Below, one piece after another: positions 23,316 to 35,800 of a DNA stretch of 64,000 bases. Source of the DNA: Tillandsia leiboldiana (taxonomy: Eukaryota; Streptophyta; Magnoliopsida; Poales; Bromeliaceae); NCBI GenBank assembly GCA_029204045.2, contig CM055068.1, positions 29,897,587 to 29,961,586 of the forward strand, in the 5' to 3' direction. Made by a program: the position numbers and the translations under genes. How positions within the stretch are numbered: position 1 is the stretch's first letter; every line of letters begins with the position of its first letter. Under the pieces are notes generated by a model that worked only from the letters and a program-made list of their open reading frames with translations, had not been told where the DNA came from and ran no database searches.

Positions 23316-24261
23316 TCGGATTCAACTTTTTCTCCAGAAAAATTTGCAAAAAATTTAGAAAATCTAGAAAAAGTATGTAAGTAATTTTTGTATATCAACT
23401 TTAAACAAAAATCATTGTTTCACATCAAAAGAAATAGATTATGCTAAATATATCAACAATATCCAAATAATGAAACGAAAATTTATAAAAATTAAATCTT
23501 TTAAAGTTGAACAAGTTCAAAACATCAATCACGATCTAAAGAGTAATGCGTTTATCAAATCATCAATTTAGTAAAGAAAATGAAGCACAAAGATCGATAG
23601 ATGTTTGAAATCCCAAATAAATTAGATAATGTATCTAGTCAAATTATATTATAGGGAGTGGCCCTTTGAGCATCTTTCAATAAAAATCCCACCTTATACC
23701 AACCTTGGAATTCGACAGAGTCAAGTATTCCAAAAAGCATTTTATCTAATCAACAAGAAAAACCATGCTTGGTAAACATGTGGTAGCTGCACACAGTACT
23801 CGGACGACCGAGGTGGTAGCTCTTTCCTCCATGTGGTAGTAGTTTTCACACTCCACTTAAGGATATAACTCTTTCAACATCTTTTGAGCATGAAACTTTA
23901 ATAAATAAACTCCCCCTCAATTGGCTATCAATTATTTAAGATATGAAGTATTCAACCAAAAATTGATCTCGTGTTCATACTTGATTCATACTTGACTTAA
24001 CTATCAAATAAGATAAAAACTATACTAAGAGATCATTGAGAGAGAAATTGACTTTGATCAATTAAAGATGAACTAATTGATATAAATGATCATTGCATCA
24101 AATGTATTATCATGATATCCAAATCATAATAAATTTCTTAAAATATGAAAGGATACAATTAAAGTCAATTAACTAATGCTCAGTTAATGTTCTATATGCA
24201 TACAAAAAGAAAGAACAAAAACACAAAACAAAACCTAACCTAAGCAATGGTTCAAAAGAGG
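23316..24261 (-). mobile_element. Copia-1 non-coding spacer between pol and internal array
   Basis: AT-rich sequence with no ORF I can support. It holds a polypurine-like tract (about 23908-23918) and short repeated ATGTGGTAG/GTGGTAGCT words around 23780-23840. Confidence 0.7.
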
Positions 24262-27200
24262 TTATTTTAAAGAAAGCATTCCAATTGCTTTATGCAAATG
24301 AATAAAACGTTTTTGATCCAGAGGTTTTGTCAAAATATCGGCTAATTGATCTTCAGTTAAAACATAAGAAAGTTGTAAAGTACTTGATTCAACTAGCTCT
24401 CTATGAAAATGATATCTAAGTTCAATGTGTTTTGTTCTTGAGTGCAACACAGGATTTTTAGAAATGTTAATGGCACTAGTGTTGTCACAAAGAATTGTTA
24501 CCGAAGTCGCAGAATTTCGGAAGTCACTCAATACGCTTTTCATCCAAATCAATTGAGTTGCACAACTTCCTGCTGAAATATATTCTGTTTCGGCAGTCGA
24601 GAGTGCAATGCAGTTTTGCTTCTTACTATGCCATGCAACAGGACAATGGCCAAGGTAAAAGCATGCACCACTCGTGCTCTTTCGATCATCCACTGATCCA
24701 GCCCAATCGGCATCCGAATATCCTATTATGTCGAGAGATGTGCCCATAGGATACCAAATTCCGAAATTTATTGTACCTTTGACGTACCGGATGATCCGTT
24801 TCACCGCTTTTAGGTGAATTTCCTTCGGTGCAGATTGATATCTCACGCAAATCCCTACACTGAAGGCAATGTCCGGGTGACTAGCCGTAAGGTAAAGTAG
24901 ACTTCCAATCATGCTTTGGTAAAGTTTCTCGTCTACTTTTTCTCCGTGAGATTCACATCCAAGACCCTTATTGCTAGTTCCCATGGGAGTCGGAAAGTCT
25001 TTAGAGTTCTCTAATCCGAATTTCTTGACCAACTCCATTGCATACTTGGATTGACATAAATGAATGCCATCTTCAGTTTGTTTTACTTGCAATCCAAGAA
25101 AGTATGTCAACTCACCCATCATGGACATCTCAAATTCGCTTTCCATTGTTTCGGCGAATTTTGAAGCATCATTATTCATTGTAGCACCAAACACAATGTC
25201 GTCGGCATAGATTTGTACAACAATGAAATTATCTTGAAAGTGCTTCACAAAGAGTGTCCGATCGGCTCCCCCTCGAGTATAGCCCTTTTCCAAAAGGTGC
25301 TTTGTCAGTCTTTCGTACCATGCTCGCAGTGCTTGTTTTAGACCGTAAAGAGCCTTTGTCAATCGAAAAACATGGTTTGGAATTATGATCAATGAAACCT
25401 TTCGGTTGTGCAACATAAACTTCTTCATTCAGAAAACCATTTAACAACGCGCTCTTAACGTCCATTTAAAAAAGTTTTATTTTAAAATGACAAACAATAG
25501 CAAATAAAATACGAATTGACTCGAGACGGACTACCGGGGCAAAAGTTTCATCAAAGTCTATACCTTCGACTTGTGAATAGCCCTGATCAACTAATCTTGC
25601 TTTGTTCCGAATAACGGTACCTTCTTCATTTTTCTTGTTCTTGAAAATCCATTTTGTACCGATTACGTTTTGTTGCTTTGGGGGCTTCGTTAGTTCCCAG
25701 ACTTTGTTCCTTTCAAATTGATTGAGCTCTTCTTGCATTGCTTCAATCCAATAGTCATCCTGAAGAGCTTCATCAATGTTCCTTGGTTCTACCATGAAGA
25801 CGTAGCATGCGACTCCACATTCCAATTGTCTCCGAGTCCTAACTCCTTCTTAAGGATCTCCAATGATGTTTGATTCCGGATGGTCCTTGGAGATTCGTAG
25901 TGTTTGAGGTAACGGAGTACTCGGGGGTAATTGTGATGATTCCTGCACATTAGATGAACTAGAAGAACCATGAGATGCATCAAAATTTTCAGAAGATTTA
26001 TCATGCGAACATGCAATATCATTAGCAGGAGATTCATCATCAAGAGACATATCAAGAGTAGATTTATCAGAAGACAAATGAGAAGCTTCATCTACTTTAA
26101 CATTAATTGATTCAATCATCGTCTTCGATTCAAGATTGTATACTCGATATGCTCTACTGTTTGTAGAATAATCCATAAAAATTCCTTCATCACTTCGAGA
26201 GTCGAATTTTCTAAGATTTTCTCGATCACGTAAAATGTAACAACGACTCCCGAAGATACGAAAGTACTCGATATTAGGTTTTCTATTAAACCATAGCTCA
26301 TATGGGGTATTCAAAGTACTCGGGCGCAAATAGATGCGATTGATTACATAGATAGCAGTGTTAATTGCTTCAACCCAAAAATATAAAGGGAGTTTCCGGC
26401 TATGAAGCATAACACGTGCTATCTCTTGAACAACTCTATTTTTGCGCTTGACTACACCGTTTTGCTGCGGTGTATAAGGTGGGGAGAATTCATGTTTTAT
26501 GCCATTTGAAGAGCAAAAATCAATGAATTTTGAATTAATGAATTTTCCACCTCTATCACTGCGAATACAGACAATCTTTTCATTTTTCTCAATCATAATA
26601 CGATGACATATATCATGAAAAGAGTCAAAAGTATCCGCTTTCTCTTTTAAAAAATTTACCCAAGAATATCTAGAGAAATCATCAACCATAAGAAAAATAT
26701 ACCATTTTCCATCCAAACTAGGTTGACGAGTTGGCCACATTAAATCCATATGCAATAATTCTAATGGGTGTTTTGTTCCTACATGGTTCAAATTCTTGTG
26801 AGTGGATCTCGTTTGTTTTTCCTTTTGGCAACCACCATACACAAGGTTTTCCTTGAAGTTCAATTTAGGAACACCTCTAACTATGTCTTTGTTAGAAATT
26901 CTAGATAGTTCCTTATAGTTAATGTAACCTAGTCTTTCATGCCAAAGTGTTTCATTATCAAGTGACACTAGGTTATAATTTTGACTTGTTTTGCCAGGAA
27001 CTACATAGCAATTGTTCTGTGACCAAACCCCTTTGAAAATGAAAGAATGATTTACATCAGTTACAAGACATTCTACAGAAGAAAAATTAATTGAGAAACC
27101 ATCTTCACAAAGTTGGCTAATGCTTATGAGGTTAGTCTTAAGGCCTTCAACAAACAAAATATTGTTTAAAGCCGGGCCATCTGGAATAGAAATGGTTCCT

Positions 27201-28256
27201 TTGCCGACAATTTTTGAAGATCGTCCATCTCCAAAAACTACATGTCCTCTGGAGGTTTTCTCAAGGGTTTGAAAAATATTTTTATCTCCGGTCATGTGGC
27301 GTGAGCAACCACTATCCAGATACCAAGATGAATTGTCATACGCATAAAGTGAAGTATGAATGACAAGACAAGGGAAGACTTCACCTTTGCGCACCCAAAC
27401 CTTGCAAGTTTTGGAATACGTAGGCAATGATTGTGACATTGATTTCCTTGGTGAATGCGTCTTGTTCGATTGATCACTTTTCTTTGGAATCCATGATGAC
27501 GTCGTCTTGTTAGGTGTACTACCAAGGTTCTTTACCTTTGAAAGATTCTTCTTTGATTTTCGGGGGATGAACTTGTTGGTAGTTGTTGCAAGAGGCGCTT
27601 GATTTGATCGCTTCGCTCCATTCTTGCAATTGCGTCTTATGTGCCCTGCAAAACCACAACGAAAACATACCTTTGTACATGTTGAACCCGAAGTAGGTGA
27701 GGTAGGCTTGTTTACGTTGGATGCGGTGATTTTCGTTGGAGAAGGAGAAACCGACTGGAGCACAAAAACTGTTTCACTCAAACTTGGATCATTGCTGGTT
27801 CGAGTGTATCCAAGACCCAACCGATTCGTTTGACCGAGACCAAGCAACTTATCCAACTTGCTCCTTCCAGAAGAAAATCGCTTCAAATCGTCCTTAAGTT
27901 GGAATATGGTCTTCGTCATCTCCAATTTTTCTTGTCGAGTCTCGGAGTAGAGCTTCAAGAAGTAGTTAGCTTTATCCACCAATTTAATATGCTCCTTCTC
28001 GAAATGCTCGTTCTTCTCTCGATGGGAAACATTGATTTTAACTAAGTTATCCTTTTCCGCTTCAAGAGCGTTTGAGAGAAAAGTTGCTTCTTTAGATTGT
28101 TTTTCAAGATCCCGCAATCTTCTTCTTAAACTCTTGTTTTGCTTTGCCAATTTCTTTGAATCCTTTAATATTTTATGGTAGGCAAAAGCAAAGTCTTCAC
28201 CTTCGGAATCACTCGGCTCATCGTCCGTTGCATTCTATTCATCCAAGGAGTTGGAT
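24262..28256 (-). pseudogene. Copia-1 gag C-terminus/pol polyprotein, inactivated
   Basis: Ty1/copia gag-pol read downward from 28256, cut upstream by LTR E. In order: gag coiled coil; CCHC zinc knuckle (CFRCGFAGHIRRNC); aspartic protease DSGCSRHMTGD; integrase zinc domain; integrase core; reverse transcriptase (25465 down to about 24800, YADD); RNase H (SDADWAG, STAETEY); end at 24262. Breaks: TAG at 28235-28237, TAA at 25850-25852, TAA at 25466-25468 (both at positions where the family has Gln), and a frameshift near 25375-25395. Point damage: the third integrase acidic residue is Lys (codon 26447-26449, VVKRKNR), one zinc-domain His is Tyr (LGYIN) and one Cys is Tyr. Many changes are C-to-T or G-to-A, as expected from deamination of methylated cytosine. 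Order integrase-RT-RNase H shows copia, and the long post-pol region shows Sirevirus affinity. Confidence 0.93.
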
Positions 28257-31011
28257 TGTAGTAACCATGATTTTTAAAACAAGATTTTAAGTTTAAATAA
28301 TTTTTGGAATTAATTAATTGGCAAAAGTAGATTATTAATAGTGTATTTGTGGTCCAATATATCGACTTTTGATCGGGGTATGATCTCGAAAATCTGAGAT
28401 CACTATTGCGACCGTATCGTCGAAACAAGAAAGATTGATATTCACATGTTTTCGATCCAACAGTCGGATCTTCCGCAAAACAGCAAAGAGAAGCGGGGCC
28501 CACAACTTAAGTTGTGAATACTACCTTTGGATTCGGTCCCCTCTCGATCGGTCGTCGGCCGATTCACAATCTGAAACTTGAACACAATAGTATGAGTAGT
28601 CAATTCTAGCTAATTTCGACATTCTGAGCGCAATGGCACTGACGGAATTCACGTTTGGCGATTCTGGTGCATCAAAATGCGTGCATTATAGTATATCCTA
28701 CAGTATATTATGGCCCGAGATTTTATTCAAGCACCAAATCAAACAAGCAAGGGCACTATTTGAAGGGTTTCGTCGAGCCGGACGTCGTGGCGAAGTCCGT
28801 TTTTCATTTCGACGACCCGTTCGTCTCGAAATGCGTGAAAAGCGTCGAAAAACTAAGTATTTTTGCAAAAAACTTAAATGTTTTATGGACCAAATTATTT
28901 GGGGCTTATTGGTGAAGGTCCTTACAGCATTTTGAACCTACAATGGGGACCTAAGGGCTTAGGGTTTGTTGTGTAGGGACCAAAGGGCATTTTGTTGCAT
29001 TTAGATATTTTTTTGGCTTGGGTCTTTTGGGCTCCCCGTGGGCGGGGGGGGGGGGGGGGTTACAGGCGTTTGTGGGGATTTTTAAAGCCCTGTGGTGCAT
29101 TGAAGCGTAGCAAACCGCTTTCCCCACTATCTCTGAGTCGCTGAAGAGCCGCACCATTGTTGGGAGATCCGAGCTTGAGGAGAGAAAGAGAGAGGTTGCT
29201 CCAAAGTTCTCCAACTTGGTCCCTAAGCTTTCTGGAGTGTTCTCCTGCGTTTGGAGATCGAGGCCGAACCTGCTGGGTGGCTGTGCGACGCAGGGGAGGA
29301 GAACCGGCTTCTACCTTTCGTCTCCAACTCCGGCGAGGTAAGGTCAATCTTTCCTCTGGTTTGTAGCACTCGAGACCCGTGGAAGTCGACTCTGTAGAGT
29401 CTAGTGATGCTCCCTGCCAAGCCCCGAGCCTCCATACACGGCTGGTTGCCGGCGGGAGAAAGCTCCTCGCCGGAACCTTATTTTGCTCCGCCGCGGCCGT
29501 GCGTCGCAACCGCTTGTCCAAACACCAAACCAAAATGGTGGGTTTGGACTATAGGACCTGTAGTTCATCTCCACAAAATTTGAGGGAGTTTGGTCGAGTG
29601 ATCATGTCACAGATCGAAACCCTAGTATTCGGGTTATTATGCTTCGGCCGAGCTCCTTGCTCCGACGCCGGTATCGCTCCCCACCGCCGGCCACCTGCCC
29701 GAGAAGTTTCCTGGGATCAAGATGAACTCATCCATGCTTTTGCATGGAGCCTATGCAGCCTGGTGGGAGATCCGCCAATAACGGCCGAGCTTGAGCTCAA
29801 CAATGGCGAGCTTGCTCTGCCGCCGCCTCCGCCATGTCTTGTCGCCGGGCTTGGGTACAGGTAAGTTCGTAGGGGTAAGTTGCACCTGATGGTGCTAGTG
29901 TTTGATGCCCAGAACGCATAAAAGAGGAATCACCATTTTCGAAGCTTGAGCTTCATCTTCTTCTTCTTGATCTCGGCAAACCGAGAGAGAAAGTTGGCCC
30001 AAGTTGCATGAAACTGCTCCTACAACCCTGGAGCAACTTTTCATCCAAGATAGAAGCTCCCAGATTCCATATTTGCATAGATGTTGCTTGGGTTTGTAAA
30101 GCTTGTATGTTAAGCTTTAATGCACACCAGGTGTTTGATGAAATGCCTCAAAGATCTTAAGTTCAAAATTTTGGCATCCAGCAAATATGAAGTTTTCTCC
30201 ACACACTCCCTTGAGCTTGATGCTCACTTTAGATCTAATATTGACTGTGTGGATTTGTGTGTGGAATTTGTTAGAGAGCTTGTAGCATAGATCTCTTAAT
30301 CCTGCTGTTTCTGGGCTGCACAATAGCAAGCCTTGGAATCCCTGTGATGTCCAGAGATAGATGATCAACTTTGTTTGGGGTTTGCACAAACAGGAACCCA
30401 AGATTTAATAAACAAAGCCTTAAATGGGTTTATTAAGCTAAGGGGCTGTTTTGGGCTGAGTGAAACTTCGCGGCAGTGAGCTTCCGGCTATTTTGGGGTC
30501 ACTGAACGTGATGCTCACCCTAGTTTTTGCTTTGGTCGAGTCGAAGAATTAAAAATGCATTAAAGCCTATGTTAGTATAGTAAGTCATGGCCCGAAGTTT
30601 TTCTCGGGATCCATGCTGCTGCCAAATGGTGAGCACGTCGTCCAGCAAGTCCAGGGCCACCTACTGGTGGTGACGGTTCGTTAAACTGATGCTTCGAAAG
30701 TTAGAACGAGCGAAAATGGCTATCAAATACGCGTAGTAATGCAGTTTTGGAAACCCTAGGGGTCTAAACGCAATTGTAACCTCATATTCTATCTTGGACT
30801 GTGTGTCCATGATCTCTAAGCTTTTCGTTAGGGATCCAACGGCTCTCGTTGAGCGGAAATTGGTTATCGGTCCGTAAATCGGCAAAATCGTCGGTTTAAC
30901 GGCGCCCCGGTGGCAATCGCGCAATTCGGGAAATTGCGGCGGTTCCGCCTAGCCGTCTGTTGAGTCCCAGTAGAATCTGGTTGAGCCAGCGGCAAAGGGT
31001 CAAAGCCCGTG
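28257..31011 (+). mobile_element. LTR E, segment 1 of 3 (gypsy-type)
   Basis: This segment begins TGTAGTAACC exactly where copia-1 coding sequence is lost. It is the first part of an LTR that ends at 37575 with GGGGCGTGACA plus a primer-binding site. Removing the Cassandra and solo-LTR insertions leaves an LTR of about 4357 bases. No other copy is in the window, so the left border is inferred from the copia-1 break and the TGT...ACA termini. It contains a G17 run (29044-29060). I see no coding sequence; ORFs such as 29379-29864 have no recognisable motif. Left flank tggat (28252-28256) is a candidate target-site duplication. Confidence 0.6.
29044..29060. repeat. Poly-G tract, 17 bases
   Basis: Seventeen consecutive G inside LTR E. 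G-quadruplex-capable; length may be a sequencing artefact. Confidence 0.85.
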
Positions 31012-31122
31012 TGTGACACCCCCGAAATTTGGATTAGTCCTCTATATAAATGATATAATAGGACTAAATCTCTAACCCGGCTATAGCATTTTGGATGGTA
31101 GCAAGATCCAAGAGGTTATGAG

Positions 31123-31178
31123 AGTTAAGCGTGCTAGAACTAGAGTAGTTCTAGGATGGGTGACCCCTTGGGAAGTGG
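31123..31178 (+). other. 5S-rRNA-derived segment in Cassandra LTR (5')
   Basis: AGTTAAGCGTGCT, then GAGTAGT, then CTAGGATGGGTGACC and TGGGAAGT follow the order and spacing of the second half of plant 5S rRNA, including its A-box and C-box promoter parts. It is not a functional 5S gene because the first half is not recognisable. Confidence 0.88.
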
Positions 31179-31520
31179 GGTGTCACAGTTGGTATCAGAG
31201 ACATTCACCAGCCGGAAATGTGAGATGAGTCTCGGCTGAGCTAGGGTTATTTAGCGGGTAGAGCGAGGCTCCCCGGCTAATGACCGTTGTGAGTGGAGTG
31301 CAGCTCCTCACAAGGTTGGCTAAGGCTAGCGAGACGAGTCTCACATCGCCTGGTGCTTGTGAGTGTGCTCGAGCCTGACGTGGACGTCAGGGCTTAAAGG
31401 GGGGAAGAATGTGACACCCCCGAAATTTGGATTAGTCCTCTATATAAATGATATAATATGACTAAATCTCTAACCCGGCTATAGCATTTTGGATGGTAGC
31501 AAGATCCAAGAGGTTATGAG

Positions 31521-31576
31521 AGTTAAGCGTGCTAGAGCTAGAGTAGTTCTAGGATGGGTGACCCCCTGGGAAGTGG
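31521..31576 (+). other. 5S-rRNA-derived segment in Cassandra LTR (3')
   Basis: Second LTR copy of the same 5S-like block, with three single-base differences from the 5' copy inside or next to the block. The A-box-like and C-box-like words are kept. Confidence 0.88.
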
Positions 31577-31585
31577 GGCGTCACA

Positions 31586-32887
31586 CCGTGTCTCCCGAAA
31601 ATTCAAATGGAATTTTCGAGAAGGGTATTTTGGTAATCTTGGCGTCAATTTGGAAAAGATCCAGGTTTAAGTAAGAATAGTGAGTCTGTGGTTTGGGTAT
31701 GTGTGAGTTGTTCCCTGATCAAAACATATGATTCAGGTTAGCACAGTCTTCGAGCATTCTGTTGGAGTCGATAGTTCGCCTGCAGACAGGCGGGTTTATC
31801 TTCGGTCCGGGCTTTATCATTTCGGCCCTCTGGGGTATCGTAATTGGTCGGACCCCTGTTCTTGTGATAGCCTAGTTTTCATATTGAGCCTGCCTTTTTA
31901 TTGATCAGTTTCATATTACTATATTGCCTTATGATCTTTATCAGTTATCAGTTTATATTATGCCCTGCATGATTGATCCCTAGCTTGCTTCCAGATATTA
32001 TAATTTTATTCCAGGATAATTGCCATGCATGATTGGTCATTAGTTAGCTTGCACACCTTTACTTGATTTTCAGTATATCATGATCCATGTTATAGTGATT
32101 GTTTAGTTATATCTTGCATATGTTGAGATTCAGTTGGCTTTCTACCATTGCATTCCTGTTGGGATTTTTTCTGGCTTGTTGCCGTTTACCATGAGTCGAG
32201 ATTTGTTGGCTTTCTGCTATTGCATTCCTATTGGGATTTTTCCTGGCTTGTTGCCGTTTACCATGAGTCGAGATTTGTTGGCTTTCTGCTATTGCATCCC
32301 TGTTGGGATTTCCCGGCTTGTTGCCGATTACCCAGTCGGTGGACCGTGAGCTTGAGCATCAGCATTTTGATCTCCACAAAGCCAACTGTTTTTCACGAAC
32401 ATTGCCGGGGTCGCGCCCCGTGAGTATTGTTCTTTACCGGTAAAGTGGTCAGCAGTGGCGACCCATGAGCCCGTTGGGGTTATGACAGCAGATTGGTGTA
32501 CATGTGGAATTTTTCCTGAGGTCTGGTTGACCAATATGGTGGCTTAGATTGGGTATTTGGTTGTTCTTCCTTTGATGCATTGATTGCCTGTTTAGCATGC
32601 TTAGTCATTATACACTTATGATTGCTTAACTTCTAGATTCAGTATCTATATCAACATGCTCTTATTATGATAGTTCAGTACCCTGTTATGCTCAACACTG
32701 TATTCATGATTATTCAGTATCAGCTTGTTATACCTGCCTTACCTACTGATCTCTTACTATCCGCTAGTGATTGTATGCCAGTAGGTACGATCTGCTATTT
32801 CTCGGCTCGTCGTGCCCACTGGGATACGCTGTCGATGTATCTCACACCCCCTGGGTGACCATTTTTCAGGTCGGTCGGGTGCTGGGA
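31586..32887 (+). mobile_element. LTR E, segment 2 of 3
   Basis: Continuation of LTR E between the Cassandra insertion and solo LTR D. It starts with the second copy of the CCGTG duplication and ends with the first copy of TGGGA. It holds a 72-base tandem repeat (32133-32331). No gene is supported. Confidence 0.65.
32133..32331 (+). repeat. 72-bp tandem repeat, about 2.75 copies
   Basis: Units start GTTGGCTTTCT at 32133, 32205 and 32277. The first two full units differ by a few substitutions, and the third is partial and shorter near its end. The period is a multiple of three, so one frame stays open across copies, but nothing else indicates coding. Confidence 0.88.
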
Positions 32888-35800
32888 TGTCACGCTCCGG
32901 GGTCGAAACTGCGACCCGGGCTCGCCAACAGATCCGCCACCTATGCGAAACCCCACATAGGCGAAGCGTCCAACCTGCAAAGTATCATCTAACAACTAAA
33001 TGGATATCAGAGCTGAAGAAAAACTGTAATACAATATCCATCTCCCAAAAATAATAATGATACAAAAATTCGGTCCACCGAAACTGTAATACAAGTAAAA
33101 ACCACCTATACAACATCTATAAATCGAAAAAGGGAGATAAACTGAAAATAATAATAATACAACTGTGTACAGTGAAACCCACAATCCGGGTTGGTACATC
33201 TATCCCACGGTAGAAATCAACACTGGTAGGGATCTATCTCGCGACTCCCTCGCCTCGAACCGTCAACCGAAAGGTCAGCAACTCCCACAGCAGACACTGC
33301 AAAACAAAAGGAGGAAAGGGGAAAAACAACAATGAGGGTGAGAACCACTAGTAAAACCAGTAGCCTCCCCCTGTGGGTAAAGCCTCAAACCCCGACGTAC
33401 CCACTAAGTCTACCAGAGGCAAGAGAAGGAGTAAGAGAGGTGGTAAGTTATAAACAGAAATACTGATAAGAGGAAGCTACCACTAGTATGCCTCTAAATG
33501 CAGTATCGAAAGAAATGACTGTATGAATGCATCAGAAGACTGTATCTGACCAAATAAACCCAATCTAGCGCCACCAGTAAAACTGGTACTGCCTGCTCTG
33601 CTGTCGAACTCAAGAACTCAGTAGGGGACCAGCACACATGGCTCGAAACCCCAAGGGACCAGCACACAAGGCTCGAAATCCCGAAAAGATGGACCGGTAC
33701 CCGTCACGGTCTAAAGCCTACTCCGGAGTGGCACTCGAGGGGAGCGACCCACACGAGTAAAGTATCTCTGTCATCAGTATCACAAGTATCTCTGTCAAGT
33801 ATCTCAATATAGCAGGACTGGATCATGACTATGATCAAAGTGGGAAAACCCATCCACTAATGAAACCCCGATCCCCAATCTGGTGCAATAATACTCAATA
33901 ACTGGGAAACTCCATCCACTAGAGAAATCTGATACCCAATCTGATGCATAAGTAAACATCCGGTCAACCGCCCAATGTCCACGATCGCCGCAACACCCCA
34001 CAAGTCCAAAATTTGATAAAGTAATCAACATCTGGCTAACCGCCTAATGTCCGCGGTTACCACAATGCCCCACAATCCATAATTGAGTCTAACCTGTCCC
34101 AGACTGAATGGCCTCAACTACACTATCCTGAACCCCTGCTCTAACTCGAGCAACATGCATCTGAATAAAAAGGAGAACAGCTAAACATGGTTTCTCCTAA
34201 GTCAGATTCCAACATGAAAGTGTAGCAGAAAAAGGTGGCCTAACTAGATGTCCATACAAGCATGCAAGTGTCCTCATGTAGAATGAAAGAAAGGCATCTA
34301 ACAGTGTTCTTACACAGATTAGATCATGAATAGTATATACTCTCATAAGGAATAACTCACATAGAATATAGGTTAAAGAACATCATTTATCATCAACATC
34401 ACCTAAAGGAGTACAACACTTATCAAACCTCACATTCTCACATGGATATGCTAAAGATCATTTAACATCACTTAAACATGGACATTCAATCAAGTATCAC
34501 CAATGAATAGTCTAAGGTTCAACAACTTTCATTGATCTCACATAGGATGAACATAGTATCTACCAACAACATCCAATCTTATTTGGAGGAATTAGGAGTC
34601 ATGAACAAAGCTTAGTCTCATAAGGAATAGGCCTCAACTCACAATGATAACCATCTTTTCATGAATGAACTAGGAATCAAAAGCATAGGTCATTCTCACA
34701 TCGACTAGATCAATAACCAACATCAACACCCATTTTCACATAAGCTATATCAAAGATCAATCAACTAATTATTCTCACATAGATAGGTTATGAATCAACA
34801 TCTATGCCCAACATCACACATTGTAGGTTAAGGATCGTCAACTATAATTCATATCACAAAGTGGAGGCTAAGGATCACTTAACTAACTACTCTCATATAA
34901 GTCATTCTCAAATAAATCAACCAAGTCCTTCTCACATAAGCAACCAAGCACTTCTCACATAACCCCATCAAGTCCTCACATAAATCAACCAACCATTCAC
35001 ATATAACTATCACCATCATTCTCACATAATTATGTTAACCATTCTTCACAAAGTGTAGGCTAAAGATTAATTTCCCAATTACCCTCACATAGCATAGGTT
35101 TAAGGATGATCGCTTATAATCAACTTCATATGAGATAATGTAATATCAACCAACTAATCATTTACTCATGTATAAGCTAAGGATCAATTAACCTAACATA
35201 AATATGAAGTTTCAAGCATGGTTCACCAAGGGAAAAGAGAACAACAATCAACTATGTCATGAGGGAAACCAATAGCCCGAGTGGGTAAATCGTCGTTTTC
35301 GGCAAAGCACAACCACCCACCTGAAACTTGACGATCCGCTGCCCGATCTAGCTGAAATTTGGCGTGAGTAATCTTTATCCTCCCAGGAGTCCGATGCTGT
35401 GAAAATCATCCAAATCCGCCTCACGGATTGGGCGCAATCACTGAAGCAATGCACGCTGCGCAATCAATTTCCAGAATTTCAGCAAGTGCAACAAGGTTAA
35501 ATAAAAAGTATGTGCAACCTCAAATACCTCAAAATGAAGTCTCCAACAGAAAACCAAAGATCTCCAGTTCCATACAAACATCTTCAAGTCCTCGAAAACC
35601 ACCATTAATTCTCTCGACATTCAAACACAACAAATGTCGTAATGCTGTCAAAAACTGCTAACATAAACTTGCTAGCATTTCCAAGCTTAATTAGGGGCTT
35701 TTCCAAAGGGATTTATCCACATATCACAAAAGAGAATTTGCTCACCTTGAAGTTAAAAAGAAGTCACAACTTGAATTTCTGAAAATGATTTTATATCCAC

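Larger units (their letters stand above)
31012..31585 (+). mobile_element. Complete Cassandra-like TRIM retrotransposon (574 bp)
   Basis: Two 176-base LTRs (31012-31187 and 31410-31585) flank a 222-base non-coding body. Each LTR runs TGTGACACC to TCACA. A primer-binding site (TGGTATCAGAG, 31190-31200) follows the first LTR after 2 bases, and a polypurine tract AAAGGGGGGAAGAA (31396-31409) precedes the second. A perfect 5-base target-site duplication CCGTG flanks the element (31007-31011 and 31586-31590). The LTRs differ at 4 of 176 positions with no indel. The 3' half of each LTR is 5S-rRNA-like, which is the hallmark of the Cassandra TRIM family (Pol III-type promoter inside the LTR). It encodes no protein and depends on other elements for movement. 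Confidence 0.93.

Noticed and set aside
29379..29864. 161-aa ORF in LTR E, possibly a captured gene
   Set aside because: No motif, no codon-use signal and no neighbours supporting a gene; best explained as LTR leader.
31123..31178. 5S rRNA gene
   Set aside because: Only the second half of 5S is recognisable, it is repeated in both LTRs of a TRIM, and flanks are retrotransposon signals. It is a Cassandra component.
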